From: Diaphorobacter ruginosibacter
Lineage (GTDB): Bacteria; Pseudomonadota; Gammaproteobacteria; Burkholderiales; Burkholderiaceae_C
Reading direction: 5' to 3'
Length of the DNA: 64,000 bases
Assembly: GCF_014395975.1 (NCBI RefSeq)
Contig: NZ_CP060714.1
Location: 310,001-374,000 of the forward strand
Shown here: positions 51,148 through 59,621 of the stretch, in pieces
How positions within the stretch are numbered: the first letter of the stretch is position 1
Layout: each line of letters starts with the position of its first letter
Program-made: the position numbers and the translations under genes
Notes under the pieces: model-generated
The model's input: only the letters and a program-made list of their open reading frames with translations
Told to the model about the DNA's origin: nothing
Databases searched by the model: none

Positions 51148-52902
51148 TCAGAAGCTCTCCCAGTGGTCATGGGCGTCGGCTGCAGCATTGCGGTCCTTGT
51201 TGCGCTGCACGGATGCCATCACCGGGGACACCGGAACCGCAGTTCCCTGGCTGTTCCGCTGCGTGAGCGATGCCGGGGCGGTTCTTGCGGGCGGGGCTCG
51301 GTGGCTCTCCGCAGCGAGCGAAGCTGGCTTGCGCAGAGGCAGCGCCTGCGAGCGCTGTTCATGTTCCTGCGAGATCCGGAACACGGCGACAGCCTGCACC
51401 AGCTGAGCGGCCTGGGTCTTCAGGCTGTCGGCTGCCGCGGCGCTTTCCTCGACCAGCGCTGCATTCTGCTGCGTCGCGTGGTCCATCTGCGTGATGGCCT
51501 CGCCGACCTGGCTCACGCCGGCGCTCTGCTCGCTGCTGGCCGCGCTGATCTCGCCCATGATGTCGGTGACGCGGCGGATGGCCGTGACCACTTCGGTCAT
51601 CGTCGCGCCGGCCTTGTCCACGAGGAGCGTGCCTTGCTCGACGCGCTCCACGCTGGCCGTGATCAGCGCCTTGATCTCCTTGGCGGCTTCCGCGCTGCGC
51701 TGTGCAAGGCTTCGCACCTCGCCGGCAACCACGGCGAAGCCCCGGCCCTGTTCGCCCGCGCGTGCGGCCTCCACGGCGGCATTCAGCGCCAGGATGTTGG
51801 TCTGGAAGGCTATTCCGTCGATCACACCGATGATGTCGGCGATCTTGCGGCTCGAATCGTTGATGCCCTTCATGGTGTCCACGACCTCGGCCACGACCTG
51901 GCCGCCTTCGACCGCCACGGAACTGGCGTTCATGGCGAGGTGGTTGGCCTGGCGCGCGTTGTCGGCGTTCTGGCGTACCGTGGACCCGAGCTCCTCCATG
52001 GATGCCGCGGTCTCCTCGAGTGCGCTGGCCTGCTGTTCGGTGCGCACGGAGAGGTTGTTGTTGCCCTCCGAGATTTCCGTGCTGGCGATGGCCACGCTTT
52101 CCGCGTTGGCGCGCACACCGGATACCAGTTGCGAGAGGTTGCTCTGCATGTGCTGCAGCGCCTGCAGCAGGCGCGCGGCCTCGTCCTTGCCATCGGCGTC
52201 AATGGGCTGCGTGAGATCGCCCTCCGCAATCTGTCCCGCACGCTGTGCGGCGAGCTGCAGGGGGCCGGTGATGGAGCGTGTGAGCAGGTAGGACAGCACA
52301 ATGCCCAGCAGCAGTGCCACGATGGTGGCGGCGATGACGATCCGGCGCCCTTGCGTGGCCTTCTGCTCGGCCTCGTCTCGGGTGCGTTCGTAGAGCATCA
52401 GCTGCCTTTCCTCCATGCGGTCGATGGCGCCGATGTAGGCCTCGGCCAGCGGCCGGAGCTCGCGCTCTACTGGGTCCGAGACATCCTGGCCAGCGCTGTG
52501 CTGGCTGAGCAGTGTCTCGCGTACCTTGCGATAGGCCTCACGTGCCGTGTCGACCTGCTTGAGCAGTTCCGCTCCTTCGCCGGAAACCAGGTCCACCAGG
52601 GTCTTGCGGGCGATGTCGGTGGCTTCGACGGTCTTGCGGATGTCTTCCTTCCAGCTCGGAAGGTTCCCGATATCCGAGTCGAGCAGCGCGGTTTGCGTGC
52701 GCAGCCAATTCTGTTCTACGGCGTCATGCCACTTGATGGCCGCGCGAAGGCGGTCGTTGTCCACCGTGGTGAGCTGGCGCGTGGTGTCGGCAAGCTCCTG
52801 CAGTCGCCACACACCCATGCCGGCAATCACCAGCGTAATCAAGAGAATCAGGCTGAAGGCAAAGCCCAGGCGCACACCTACCTTGGCGTTGGCAAATTTC
52901 AT
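51148..52902 (-). CDS. methyl-accepting chemotaxis protein
   Basis: A 584-residue chemoreceptor. Membrane helix 1 (about 11-31) and helix 2 (about 190-212) flank a four-helix periplasmic sensor of about 155 residues. A HAMP linker (about 213-265) leads to the signalling domain with the hairpin tip IIGVIDGIAFQTNILALNAAVEAARAGEQGRGFAVVAGEVR. The chain ends in HWESF, a Trp-x-x-Phe pentapeptide like the CheR/CheB tether of E. coli Tar/Tsr. A GGAGG ribosome site supports the ATG at 52902. The ligand is unknown. A 9-bp inverted repeat lies upstream (53015-53048). Confidence 0.95.
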   Translation of the reverse strand: MKFANAKVGVRLGFAFSLILLITLVIAGMGVWRLQELADTTRQLTTVDNDRLRAAIKWHDAVEQNWLRTQTALLDSDIGNLPSWKEDIRKTVEATDIARKTLVDLVSGEGAELLKQVDTAREAYRKVRETLLSQHSAGQDVSDPVERELRPLAEAYIGAIDRMEERQLMLYERTRDEAEQKATQGRRIVIAATIVALLLGIVLSYLLTRSITGPLQLAAQRAGQIAEGDLTQPIDADGKDEAARLLQALQHMQSNLSQLVSGVRANAESVAIASTEISEGNNNLSVRTEQQASALEETAASMEELGSTVRQNADNARQANHLAMNASSVAVEGGQVVAEVVDTMKGINDSSRKIADIIGVIDGIAFQTNILALNAAVEAARAGEQGRGFAVVAGEVRSLAQRSAEAAKEIKALITASVERVEQGTLLVDKAGATMTEVVTAIRRVTDIMGEISAASSEQSAGVSQVGEAITQMDHATQQNAALVEESAAAADSLKTQAAQLVQAVAVFRISQEHEQRSQALPLRKPASLAAESHRAPPARTAPASLTQRNSQGTAVPVSPVMASVQRNKDRNAAADAHDHWESF

Positions 52903-53014
52903 CAAGCAGTTCCTCCGGGCAGACGTCGAGGGCGGGAAGCCCCCGATTTGGCAATAGTTTCTAACAATAAACGCAAATTGAAAAACGCGCGACGGTGCGA
53001 ATCTGAGGCTTTTT

Positions 53015-53048
53015 GGAGACATGGCCCGCCGTGACGGAGCATGTCTCC
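53015..53048. promoter_or_regulatory. 9-bp inverted repeat in the chemoreceptor control region
   Basis: GGAGACATG (53015-53023) and CATGTCTCC (53040-53048) are exact inverted copies around a 16-nt centre with a smaller CCG/CGG repeat. It lies 113 bp upstream of the chemoreceptor start in the 274-bp gap 52903-53176. Neither strand continues into a T run, so an operator is more likely than a terminator. Confidence 0.35.
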
Positions 53049-53176
53049 CTGGCTGCCGACGACGGCCGTACGTGCCGTGCGCAGTTTTACTGCTGAATTC
53101 GCTCCAATACGCTCATCGTGCAATTCAATTGGCGATTATTTGTCAATTTATGTCATTGCCTGCCAGTCCTGCCATG

Positions 53177-53776
53177 TCAAGCGGGTTTGCCGAGCAGGGC
53201 GTCCTTCAGTTTCCAGTCGGCGGGCTGCGGTCCCAGCCAGATGCCCAGGAGCGCGTTGAAGAATTCCGGCTCCTTGAACGGCTCGCCCTGCTTCTGGTCG
53301 CGCACGGTGATCACCGTGCCGGTGCCGGGCAGCCAGTCCACCATGAACTGGTCCCCCGCGAGCAGCTTCTTGTGCTCGGAGAAGATCTGGCTCATGCGCA
53401 GCACGCCGGGAACCAGCTTGGAGAAGGCGGCCTTGTCCATGTTGTCCTCCATGCCGCGCGAGAACAGCTTGCCCAGCTCGGCGGAATCGATGTCACGCAG
53501 CATGTGGACCACCAGCCGCTTCTTGCCTGATTGGGCGAACACCTCGGCCGGGGCGTGCGCTGCCTTTTCGAGGTAGAGCGCGGCCGCATAGACCTTGAAG
53601 ACGGCCTTGTAGCGGATGCCGGCGCCGTTGAGTTCCAGTGGGGTCTGTTGCACCTGCAGCGTGGACGGGAACTTGACGCCGGCCACTTCAATGGAGTCGG
53701 CTGCGCCGGCCCACGGCGAAATCGACCAGGCCAGGGGGCTCAGCACCATGGCGCGACGGATGGAGGAGGTCATCAT
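53177..53776 (-). CDS. chalcone isomerase-like exported protein
   Basis: A 199-residue protein with a signal peptide (about 1-26, ending AWAGAADS) and a chalcone-isomerase-like fold: VAGVKFPSTLQV, GIRYKAVFKVYAAALYLEK and LVVHMLRDIDSAELGKLFSRGM, then FMVDWLPGTGTVITV. Bacterial members of this family are periplasmic and have no demonstrated isomerase activity. The Met-Met start at 53776/53773 follows a GGAGA site. It is divergent from the trp leader region. Confidence 0.82.
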   Translation of the reverse strand: MMTSSIRRAMVLSPLAWSISPWAGAADSIEVAGVKFPSTLQVQQTPLELNGAGIRYKAVFKVYAAALYLEKAAHAPAEVFAQSGKKRLVVHMLRDIDSAELGKLFSRGMEDNMDKAAFSKLVPGVLRMSQIFSEHKKLLAGDQFMVDWLPGTGTVITVRDQKQGEPFKEPEFFNALLGIWLGPQPADWKLKDALLGKPA

Positions 53777-53959
53777 TGTCTCCGTGATGAAAAAGAACGG
53801 TCGTGCTTTTGTATTAACAGTGTGAAACAAAATGAGAGGTGCATCCACAGGGTTTTCTCGCGGTCCGAGGCCGTTTTTCCCCGGGATTCCGTGTTCCACC
53901 CTCCCTATTCAGTGCATGCGCCACGAAATGTCATCGAGACTTGCTACACTGATGCTCAT

Positions 53960-54043
53960 ATGTTCATTCATCGCATTTCGATTGCAGGTTCTGGAGACCG
54001 GGGAGCTTGGCCCTGGCGTAAGCCTGCGCCATCGATGTCGTGA
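53960..54043 (+). CDS. trpL: candidate trp leader peptide
   Basis: A 27-codon open frame upstream of trpE with two nearly adjacent Trp codons, at residues 17 and 19 (Ala-Trp-Pro-Trp-Arg). An extended -10 element, TGC-TACACT (TACACT at 53945-53950), would start transcription at about 53957, so the ATG at 53960 would be nearly leaderless, as described for trpL of Sinorhizobium. A perfect 7-bp hairpin, CGCTTCC/GGAAGCG, at 54076-54094 follows but has no T run, so classical attenuation is not demonstrated. The 403-bp gap before trpE is otherwise empty. Confidence 0.35.
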   Translation: MFIHRISIAGSGDRGAWPWRKPAPSMS

Positions 54044-54179
54044 CAGCACCTGGGGCACCCCCGGCGTGCGCCCGTCGCTTCCCCCGAGGAAGCGGAAAAA
54101 TGAATGAACCCGCAACACATCCCCACACCGCCATGTACAGAGCGCGGATCACCTGTGTTGCAGAGCTGGGAACTCTCCT

Positions 54180-55679
54180 GTGATCACAGAACTTGAATTC
54201 AAAAGCCTGGCCGCCGACGGCTACAACCGCATCCCGCTGATCGCGGAAGCCTTTGCGGATCTCGAAACCCCTCTCTCGCTGTACCTCAAGCTGTCGCACG
54301 CACGCGGCGACGGCACGAACAGCTTTCTGCTCGAATCCGTGGTGGGCGGAGAGCGCTTCGGGCGCTACAGCTTCATCGGCCTGCCCGCGCGCACGCTGCT
54401 GCGCGCCAGCGGCTTCGGCAGTGCCGCAAGGACCGAGGTCGTCACCGACGGCAAGGTGGTGGAGGCGGCAGGGGGCAACCCGCTCGACTTCATCGCCGAC
54501 TACCAGAAGCGCTTCAAGGTGGCCCTGAGCGCAGGCCTGCCGCGCTTCTGCGGGGGCCTCGCGGGCTACTTTGGCTATGACGCGGTGCGCTACATCGAGA
54601 AGAAGCTGGAGAACAGCTGCCCGCCCGATGCGCTGGGCTGCCCCGACATCCTGCTGCTGCAGTGCGAGGAGGTCGCCGTCATCGACAACCTGTCGGGCAA
54701 GCTCTATCTCATCGTCTACGCGGATCCCGCGCAGCCCGAGGCCTATTCCAGGGGCAAGAAACGCCTGCGCGAGCTGAAGGAGCAACTGAAGTATTCGGTG
54801 AGCGCGCCCGTCGTGCGAGCCACCGAGCACCATCCCGCCGAACGCAGCTTCGCCAAGGACGACTACCTGAAGGCCGTGGCGGAAGCCAAGGAACTGATCG
54901 CCGCGGGCGACTTCATGCAGGTGCAGGTGGGCCAGCGCATCCACAAGCGCTACACCGAGAGCCCGTTGAGCCTGTACCGCGCGCTGCGTTCCCTGAACCC
55001 GTCGCCGTACATGTACTACTACAACTTCGGCGACTTCCAGGTGGTGGGTGCAAGCCCCGAGATCCTCGTGCGCCACGAGGCCGTGCCCGAGGGCCACAAG
55101 GTCACGATCCGCCCGCTCGCAGGCACACGCCCGCGCGGCGCGACGCCAGAGAAGGACAAGGCCACCGAGCAGGAACTGATCAACGATCCCAAGGAGCGCG
55201 CGGAGCACGTGATGCTCATCGACCTGGCGCGCAACGACATCGGCCGCATCGCCAAGACCGGCACCGTGAAGGTGACGGAGGCCTTTGCGGTGGAGCGATA
55301 CAGCCACGTGATGCACATCGTGAGCAACGTCGAGGGCATCCTGAACGACGGCATGACCAACATGGACGTGCTCAAGGCCACGTTCCCCGCGGGCACGCTC
55401 ACGGGTGCGCCCAAGGTGCATGCGATGGAGATCATCGACCGGCTCGAGCCCACGAAGCGCGGCATCTACGGCGGCGCCTGCGGCTACCTGAGCTACGCGG
55501 GCGACATGGACCTGGCGATCGCGATCCGCACCGCCATCGTCAAGGACGGCATGCTCTACGTGCAGGCCGCGGCCGGCGTGGTGGCGGACTCGGTGCCGGA
55601 ATTGGAATGGAAGGAAACCGAGCACAAGGCGCGTGCGCTCGTGCGTGCATCGGAGCTGGTGGAAGAAGGACTCGAGTGA
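54180..55679 (+). CDS. trpE: anthranilate synthase component I
   Basis: A 499-residue chorismate-using enzyme, first step of tryptophan synthesis. The N-terminal domain has LESVVGGERFGRYSFIG with the feedback-site LLES-type Ser. The C-terminal chorismate-binding blocks are PSPYMYYYNF, RPLAGTRPRGATPEKD, RAEHVMLIDLARNDIGR, TLTGAPKVHAMEII and GGACGYLSYAGDMDLAIAIRT. The GTG at 54180 has a GGGA site 9 nt upstream. Its stop is next to the chorismate mutase start. Confidence 0.97.
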   Translation: MITELEFKSLAADGYNRIPLIAEAFADLETPLSLYLKLSHARGDGTNSFLLESVVGGERFGRYSFIGLPARTLLRASGFGSAARTEVVTDGKVVEAAGGNPLDFIADYQKRFKVALSAGLPRFCGGLAGYFGYDAVRYIEKKLENSCPPDALGCPDILLLQCEEVAVIDNLSGKLYLIVYADPAQPEAYSRGKKRLRELKEQLKYSVSAPVVRATEHHPAERSFAKDDYLKAVAEAKELIAAGDFMQVQVGQRIHKRYTESPLSLYRALRSLNPSPYMYYYNFGDFQVVGASPEILVRHEAVPEGHKVTIRPLAGTRPRGATPEKDKATEQELINDPKERAEHVMLIDLARNDIGRIAKTGTVKVTEAFAVERYSHVMHIVSNVEGILNDGMTNMDVLKATFPAGTLTGAPKVHAMEIIDRLEPTKRGIYGGACGYLSYAGDMDLAIAIRTAIVKDGMLYVQAAAGVVADSVPELEWKETEHKARALVRASELVEEGLE

Positions 55680-55681
55680 AC

Positions 55682-56035
55682 ATGGCCCGCGCAATTGACA
55701 AGGTGAAGAACTGCGAAACGATGACCGAGGTACGGGCCGGCGTGAATGCGCTGGACGACATCCTGGTGCCGCTGCTCGTGGAGCGTGGCGGCTACATGAC
55801 GCAGGCGGCCAAGGTGAAGAACGACGAGAACCTCGTCTATGACCAGGACCGCATCGACGCCATCATCGAACGCGTGCGGCCCCAGGCCGAACGCGAAGGC
55901 GGCAACGCCGACCTCATCGAGCGCCTCTACCGCGCGATGATCACCTGCTACATCGACTACGAACATGAGGAACTGGCGCGCATGCGCGCCGCGGGGCTGA
56001 AGCCCCGTACCGCATCGGGGAGCAATGCATCATGA
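55682..56035 (+). CDS. AroQ-class chorismate mutase inside the trp operon
   Basis: A 117-residue all-alpha chorismate mutase of the AroQ type (PchB-like). Helix 1 carries MTEVRAGVNALDDILVPLLVERGGYM with the conserved Arg/Asp and Lys-containing KVKNDENLVYDQDR, and helix 3 IERLYRAMITCYIDYEHEELA. It converts chorismate to prephenate for Phe/Tyr. It lies between trpE and trpG, its start 2 bp after trpE and its stop overlapping trpG (ATGA). A GTG at 55676 overlapping the trpE stop is an alternative start. Confidence 0.9.
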   Translation: MARAIDKVKNCETMTEVRAGVNALDDILVPLLVERGGYMTQAAKVKNDENLVYDQDRIDAIIERVRPQAEREGGNADLIERLYRAMITCYIDYEHEELARMRAAGLKPRTASGSNAS

Positions 56036-56625
56036 GCTCGAAGATCCAACTTCTGATGGTGGACAACTACGACAGCTTCACCTACAACATCGTGCAATAC
56101 CTCGCCGAACTGGGCGCGCAGGTGCACGTGGTGCGCAACGACGAAGCCACGCTGGACGAGGTGAAGGCGCTCGTCGAGCGCGAAGGCATCACCCGCATCG
56201 TGATCTCGCCCGGTCCGTGCTCGCCGAACGAGGCGGGCATTTCCGTCGAGACCATCAAGCACTATGCGGGCAAGCTGCCGGTGCTGGGCGTGTGCCTTGG
56301 GCACCAGGCCATTGGCGCGGCGTTCGGCGGCGACATCATCCGCGCAGGCCAGCAGATGCATGGCAAGACCAGCGTGATCGCAACCGACCAGAAGGGCGTC
56401 TTCGCGGACCTGCCCAAGGAGTTCACGGTGAACCGCTATCACTCGCTGGTGATCGACCGCAAGACCTGCCCCGACGTGCTCGAGGTCACCGCGACCAGCG
56501 AGGACGGCGAGATCCAGGGCGTGCGCCATCGCACGCTGGCCGTGGAGGGCGTGCAATTCCACCCGGAGAGCATCCTCACGGAGCACGGCCATGCCATGCT
56601 GCGCAACTTCCTCGAACAGAGATGA
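56032..56625 (+). CDS. trpG: anthranilate synthase component II (glutamine amidotransferase)
   Basis: A 197-residue class I glutamine amidotransferase that supplies ammonia to TrpE. The triad is Cys88 in GVCLGHQ and His177/Glu179 in FHPESI; DNYDSFTYN at the N-terminus is the TrpG/PabA signature. It may also serve aminodeoxychorismate synthase, which cannot be told apart here. The ATG overlaps the mutase stop. A 165-bp gap with an extragenic repeat separates it from trpD. Confidence 0.96.
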   Translation: MSSKIQLLMVDNYDSFTYNIVQYLAELGAQVHVVRNDEATLDEVKALVEREGITRIVISPGPCSPNEAGISVETIKHYAGKLPVLGVCLGHQAIGAAFGGDIIRAGQQMHGKTSVIATDQKGVFADLPKEFTVNRYHSLVIDRKTCPDVLEVTATSEDGEIQGVRHRTLAVEGVQFHPESILTEHGHAMLRNFLEQR

Positions 56626-56629
56626 AACA

Positions 56630-56716
56630 CCCCCTGAGGCGCTTCGCGCCTTCCCCCTCTCTCTTCGCGCCGCGCGCTACGGGAGGGGGACGCAGCCTCG
56701 CTGCGGGGCTGCCCGC
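56630..56716. repeat. extragenic palindromic repeat between trpG and trpD
   Basis: The block CCCCCTGAGGCGCTTCGCGC continues into CTTCCCCC and, after a variable middle, GGGGGACG; it matches the minus-strand core of the 149-bp array at 7859-8290 with a few substitutions. A GC-rich tail (GCCCGCGCACGGGC) adds a second hairpin. Being inside the operon it may pause transcription or protect the upstream mRNA. Confidence 0.8.
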
Positions 56717-56790
56717 GCACGGGCCGCGCCGGGTTCAGGCGTTGCGCCATTGAAATCTGAAAGCACACGAACATAGAAAGAGACGCCAGC

Positions 56791-57822
56791 ATGTCCATCA
56801 CCCCGCAGGAAGCGCTGCAGCGCACCATCGAACACCGCGAGATCTTCCACGACGAGATGCTGCATCTGATGCGCATGATCATGAGCGGCGAGATGTCGCC
56901 GGTCATGACGGCGGCCATCGTCACCGGCCTGCGCGTCAAGAAGGAAACCATCGGCGAGATCTCGGCTGCGGCCGAGGTGATGCGCGAGTTCTCCAACAAG
57001 GTCAACGTGGCGAGCAAGAAGCATTTGGTCGACATCGTCGGCACCGGTGGCGACGGCGCGAACACGTTCAACATCTCCACCTGCTCCACCTTCGTGATCG
57101 CGGCGGCCGGCGGCAAGGTCAGCAAGCACGGCGGGCGCAGCGTGAGCAGCAAGTCGGGCAGCGCGGACGTCATGGAGGCGCTGGGCGTGAACATCAACCT
57201 CAAGCCCGAACAGATCGCGCAGAGCATTGCCGATGTGGGCATCGGCTTCATGTTCGCCCCCAATCACCATCCCGCGATGAAGAACGTGGCGCCGGTGCGC
57301 AAGGAGCTCGGTGTGCGCACCATCTTCAACATCCTCGGCCCGCTGACCAATCCCGCGAGCGCGCCCAACATCCTGATGGGCGTGTTCCACGAAGACCTGG
57401 TCGGCATCCAGGTGCGCGCACTGCAGCGCCTGGGCGCCGAGCATGCCATCGTCGTGTACGGCCGCGACGGGCTGGACGAGATCAGCCTTGGGGCGGGCAC
57501 GTTGGTGGGCGAGCTCAAGGACGGCGTGGTGCGTGAGTACGAGGTTCACCCCGAAGACTTCGGCCTGCGCATGGTCGGCACCCGCGCCTTCCGCGTGGAG
57601 ACGCCCGAGGAATCCAGGGCCATGCTGATGGGCGTGCTCAAGGGCGACCAAGGCCCGGCGCGCGATATCGTGTGCCTGAATGCCGGGGCGGCGCTGTATG
57701 CGGCGAACGTGGCCTCCTCTCTCGAGGACGGCCTCGCGCGGGCGCAGGCGGCGCTCGATAGCGGCGCGGCGCTCAGGAAGCTCGAAGAGCTGGTGGCGTT
57801 CACACAGAAATTCGCGGCCTGA
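56791..57822 (+). CDS. trpD: anthranilate phosphoribosyltransferase
   Basis: A 343-residue enzyme that joins anthranilate to PRPP. The PRPP-binding signature is VGTGGDGANTFNISTCS, followed by KHGGRSVSSKSGSADVMEALG and FAPNHHPAMKNVAPVRKELGVRTIFNILGPLTNPA. Length matches the family. It is 25 bp upstream of trpC. Confidence 0.97.
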   Translation: MSITPQEALQRTIEHREIFHDEMLHLMRMIMSGEMSPVMTAAIVTGLRVKKETIGEISAAAEVMREFSNKVNVASKKHLVDIVGTGGDGANTFNISTCSTFVIAAAGGKVSKHGGRSVSSKSGSADVMEALGVNINLKPEQIAQSIADVGIGFMFAPNHHPAMKNVAPVRKELGVRTIFNILGPLTNPASAPNILMGVFHEDLVGIQVRALQRLGAEHAIVVYGRDGLDEISLGAGTLVGELKDGVVREYEVHPEDFGLRMVGTRAFRVETPEESRAMLMGVLKGDQGPARDIVCLNAGAALYAANVASSLEDGLARAQAALDSGAALRKLEELVAFTQKFAA

Positions 57823-57847
57823 ACGCGGTAGCAAAGGATCTCATTTC

Positions 57848-58648
57848 ATGTCCGACATTCTGAAAAAAATCTGCGAAGTCAAGGTCGAGGAGGTCGCCGC
57901 GGCCAAGAAGCGCATGTCCTTCGAGGACATGCGCCGCGACGCCGAGAGCCGCGTGCTCACACGCGACTTCGTCGGTGCGCTCAAGGCCAAGATCGCAAAG
58001 AACCAGGCCGCGGTGATCGCCGAGGTGAAGAAGGCCAGTCCGAGCAAGGGCGTGATCCGCGCCGACTTCATTCCCGCCGACATCGCGCAGAGCTATGCCG
58101 AGGGGGACGGCAAGGTGAACGCGGCCTGCCTCTCTGTGCTGACCGATCGCCAGTTCTTCCAGGGCCAGCCCGACTACCTGAAACAGGCGCGCGCCAGCTG
58201 CCTGTTGCCCGTGCTGCGCAAGGATTTCATGGTCGACCCCTACCAGATCTACGAGTCGCGCGCGATGGGCGCGGACGCGGTCCTGCTGATCGCAGCCTGC
58301 CTCGACGATGCGCAGATGGTGGAGATGGAAAACATCGCGCGTTCGCTCGACATGGCCGTGCTGGTGGAAGTGCACGACGCCGAGGAGCTTGACCGCGCGC
58401 TCCAACTCAAGACGCCGCTCCTGGGCATCAACAACCGCAACCTGCGCACATTCGAGGTGAGCCTGCAGACCACGCTCGACCTGCAAAAGCGCGTCTCGGC
58501 CGACAAGCTGCTGGTGACCGAGTCCGGCATCCTGACACCGGAGGATGTGAAAACCATGCGCGATGCGGGCGTGAACGCCTTCCTCGTCGGCGAGGCCTTC
58601 ATGCGCGCGGACGAGCCGGGCGAGGCGCTGGCCAAGCTGTTTGGCTGA
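57848..58648 (+). CDS. trpC: indole-3-glycerol phosphate synthase
   Basis: A 266-residue TIM-barrel enzyme closing the indole ring. The signature VIAEVKKASPSKGVIR, the catalytic Lys/Glu segment LPVLRKDFMVDPYQI, LLGINNRNLRTFEV and VTESGIL are present. It is the last gene of the visible trp unit and is followed by a strong terminator; trpF, trpB and trpA must lie elsewhere, as usual in this group. Confidence 0.97.
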   Translation: MSDILKKICEVKVEEVAAAKKRMSFEDMRRDAESRVLTRDFVGALKAKIAKNQAAVIAEVKKASPSKGVIRADFIPADIAQSYAEGDGKVNAACLSVLTDRQFFQGQPDYLKQARASCLLPVLRKDFMVDPYQIYESRAMGADAVLLIAACLDDAQMVEMENIARSLDMAVLVEVHDAEELDRALQLKTPLLGINNRNLRTFEVSLQTTLDLQKRVSADKLLVTESGILTPEDVKTMRDAGVNAFLVGEAFMRADEPGEALAKLFG

Positions 58649-58683
58649 GGCACTGCGCGGGCCTGCTTTCTCCCGACTCCCAT

Positions 58684-58731
58684 AGCCTGCAAGGGCCCGC
58701 CGCAGCGGGTTTGCAGGCTATTTTATTTTTG
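58684..58731 (+). terminator. rho-independent terminator of the trp unit
   Basis: AGCCTGCAA pairs with TTGCAGGCT, and inside it CCCGC pairs with GCGGG around a CGCA loop; an ATTTTATTTTT run follows. It lies 36 bp past the trpC stop. Confidence 0.93.
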
Positions 58732-58827
58732 GTTTTGATAGTTAAAAATTTTAAAACGGGCTCCGCCGCGCCATTACTTTTTGCAACATACTACGACCAT
58801 CAATAGCAATCAACAAGAGATGGGGAC

Positions 58828-59592
58828 ATGCATATGCAATCGAATTCGCGCGGCCTTTCCCGTGTCCGGCTCCATGTGCAACTCGCGTGCGCGGCCCTGC
58901 TGCTCGCCTCCACCGCGGTGCACGCCCAGGCCACCCGCACCTGGGTTTCGGGCGTGGGTGACGACGTCAACCCCTGCAGCCGGACTGCACCATGCAAGAC
59001 GTTTGCAGGCAGTATCAGCAAGACAGCGGCTGGGGGAGAAATCAGCGTGCTGGATCCGGGCGGGTTCGGTACGGTCACGATCACCAAGGACATCACCATT
59101 GATGGCAATAAAGGTGCCGTCGGCAGCATCGTGTTTTCGTCCACCAACGGCATCAACATCAACGCGGGAACCGGCACGGTGGTGCTGCGCAACATCGAGC
59201 TCAATGGGGCGGGCACGACGCGTGGATTCAACGGCATCAGGATCCTGAAGGCGGGCAAGGTGTTCATCGAGAACGTGCGCATGAGCACGGCCTCGAATGC
59301 CGGCATCCTGGTAGATAGCGGCGCACAGGCGACCGTGTTCGTGGACCGGTCATCGCTGGTCGATGTGAGCGGCGCTCCCGCGTCCGGCGCGGATGGTGCG
59401 GCCATCCAGGTCCTGGATGCCGCCAGCACCGTGTATGTCTCCAACACCACGATCTTCGGCAACTACAAGGCGTTCAGCACGTCCGCGAACGGGACGACGC
59501 TGTCGGGCGGCAAGATCATTTCCTTCAACAACAATCGCACGGAAGGCAATTCGCAGCCGAGCACGCCCACCGACGTGGTCTACGAACGCTGA
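58828..59592 (+). CDS. secreted right-handed parallel beta-helix protein
   Basis: A 254-residue exported protein. A signal peptide (about 1-35, ending VHAQA) is followed by WVSGVGDDVNPCSRTAPCKTF, the opening of a family of Cys-capped pectate-lyase-like beta helices, and about seven turns of short hydrophobic/Asn/Gly strands (for example ITIDGN, GININAGTGTVVLRNIELNG, GIRILKAGKVFIENVRM). No lyase catalytic residues are recognisable. It is 29 bp upstream of the IPTL-CTERM-like protein, so the two probably work at the cell surface together. Confidence 0.8.
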   Translation: MHMQSNSRGLSRVRLHVQLACAALLLASTAVHAQATRTWVSGVGDDVNPCSRTAPCKTFAGSISKTAAGGEISVLDPGGFGTVTITKDITIDGNKGAVGSIVFSSTNGININAGTGTVVLRNIELNGAGTTRGFNGIRILKAGKVFIENVRMSTASNAGILVDSGAQATVFVDRSSLVDVSGAPASGADGAAIQVLDAASTVYVSNTTIFGNYKAFSTSANGTTLSGGKIISFNNNRTEGNSQPSTPTDVVYER

Positions 59593-59621
59593 TCTGCAGC
59601 ACTCACTCAGGGTCACAAGCC

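Noticed and set aside
54076..54094. Classical trp attenuator terminator
   Set aside because: The stem is perfect, but it is followed by GAAAAATG rather than a T run on the trp strand.
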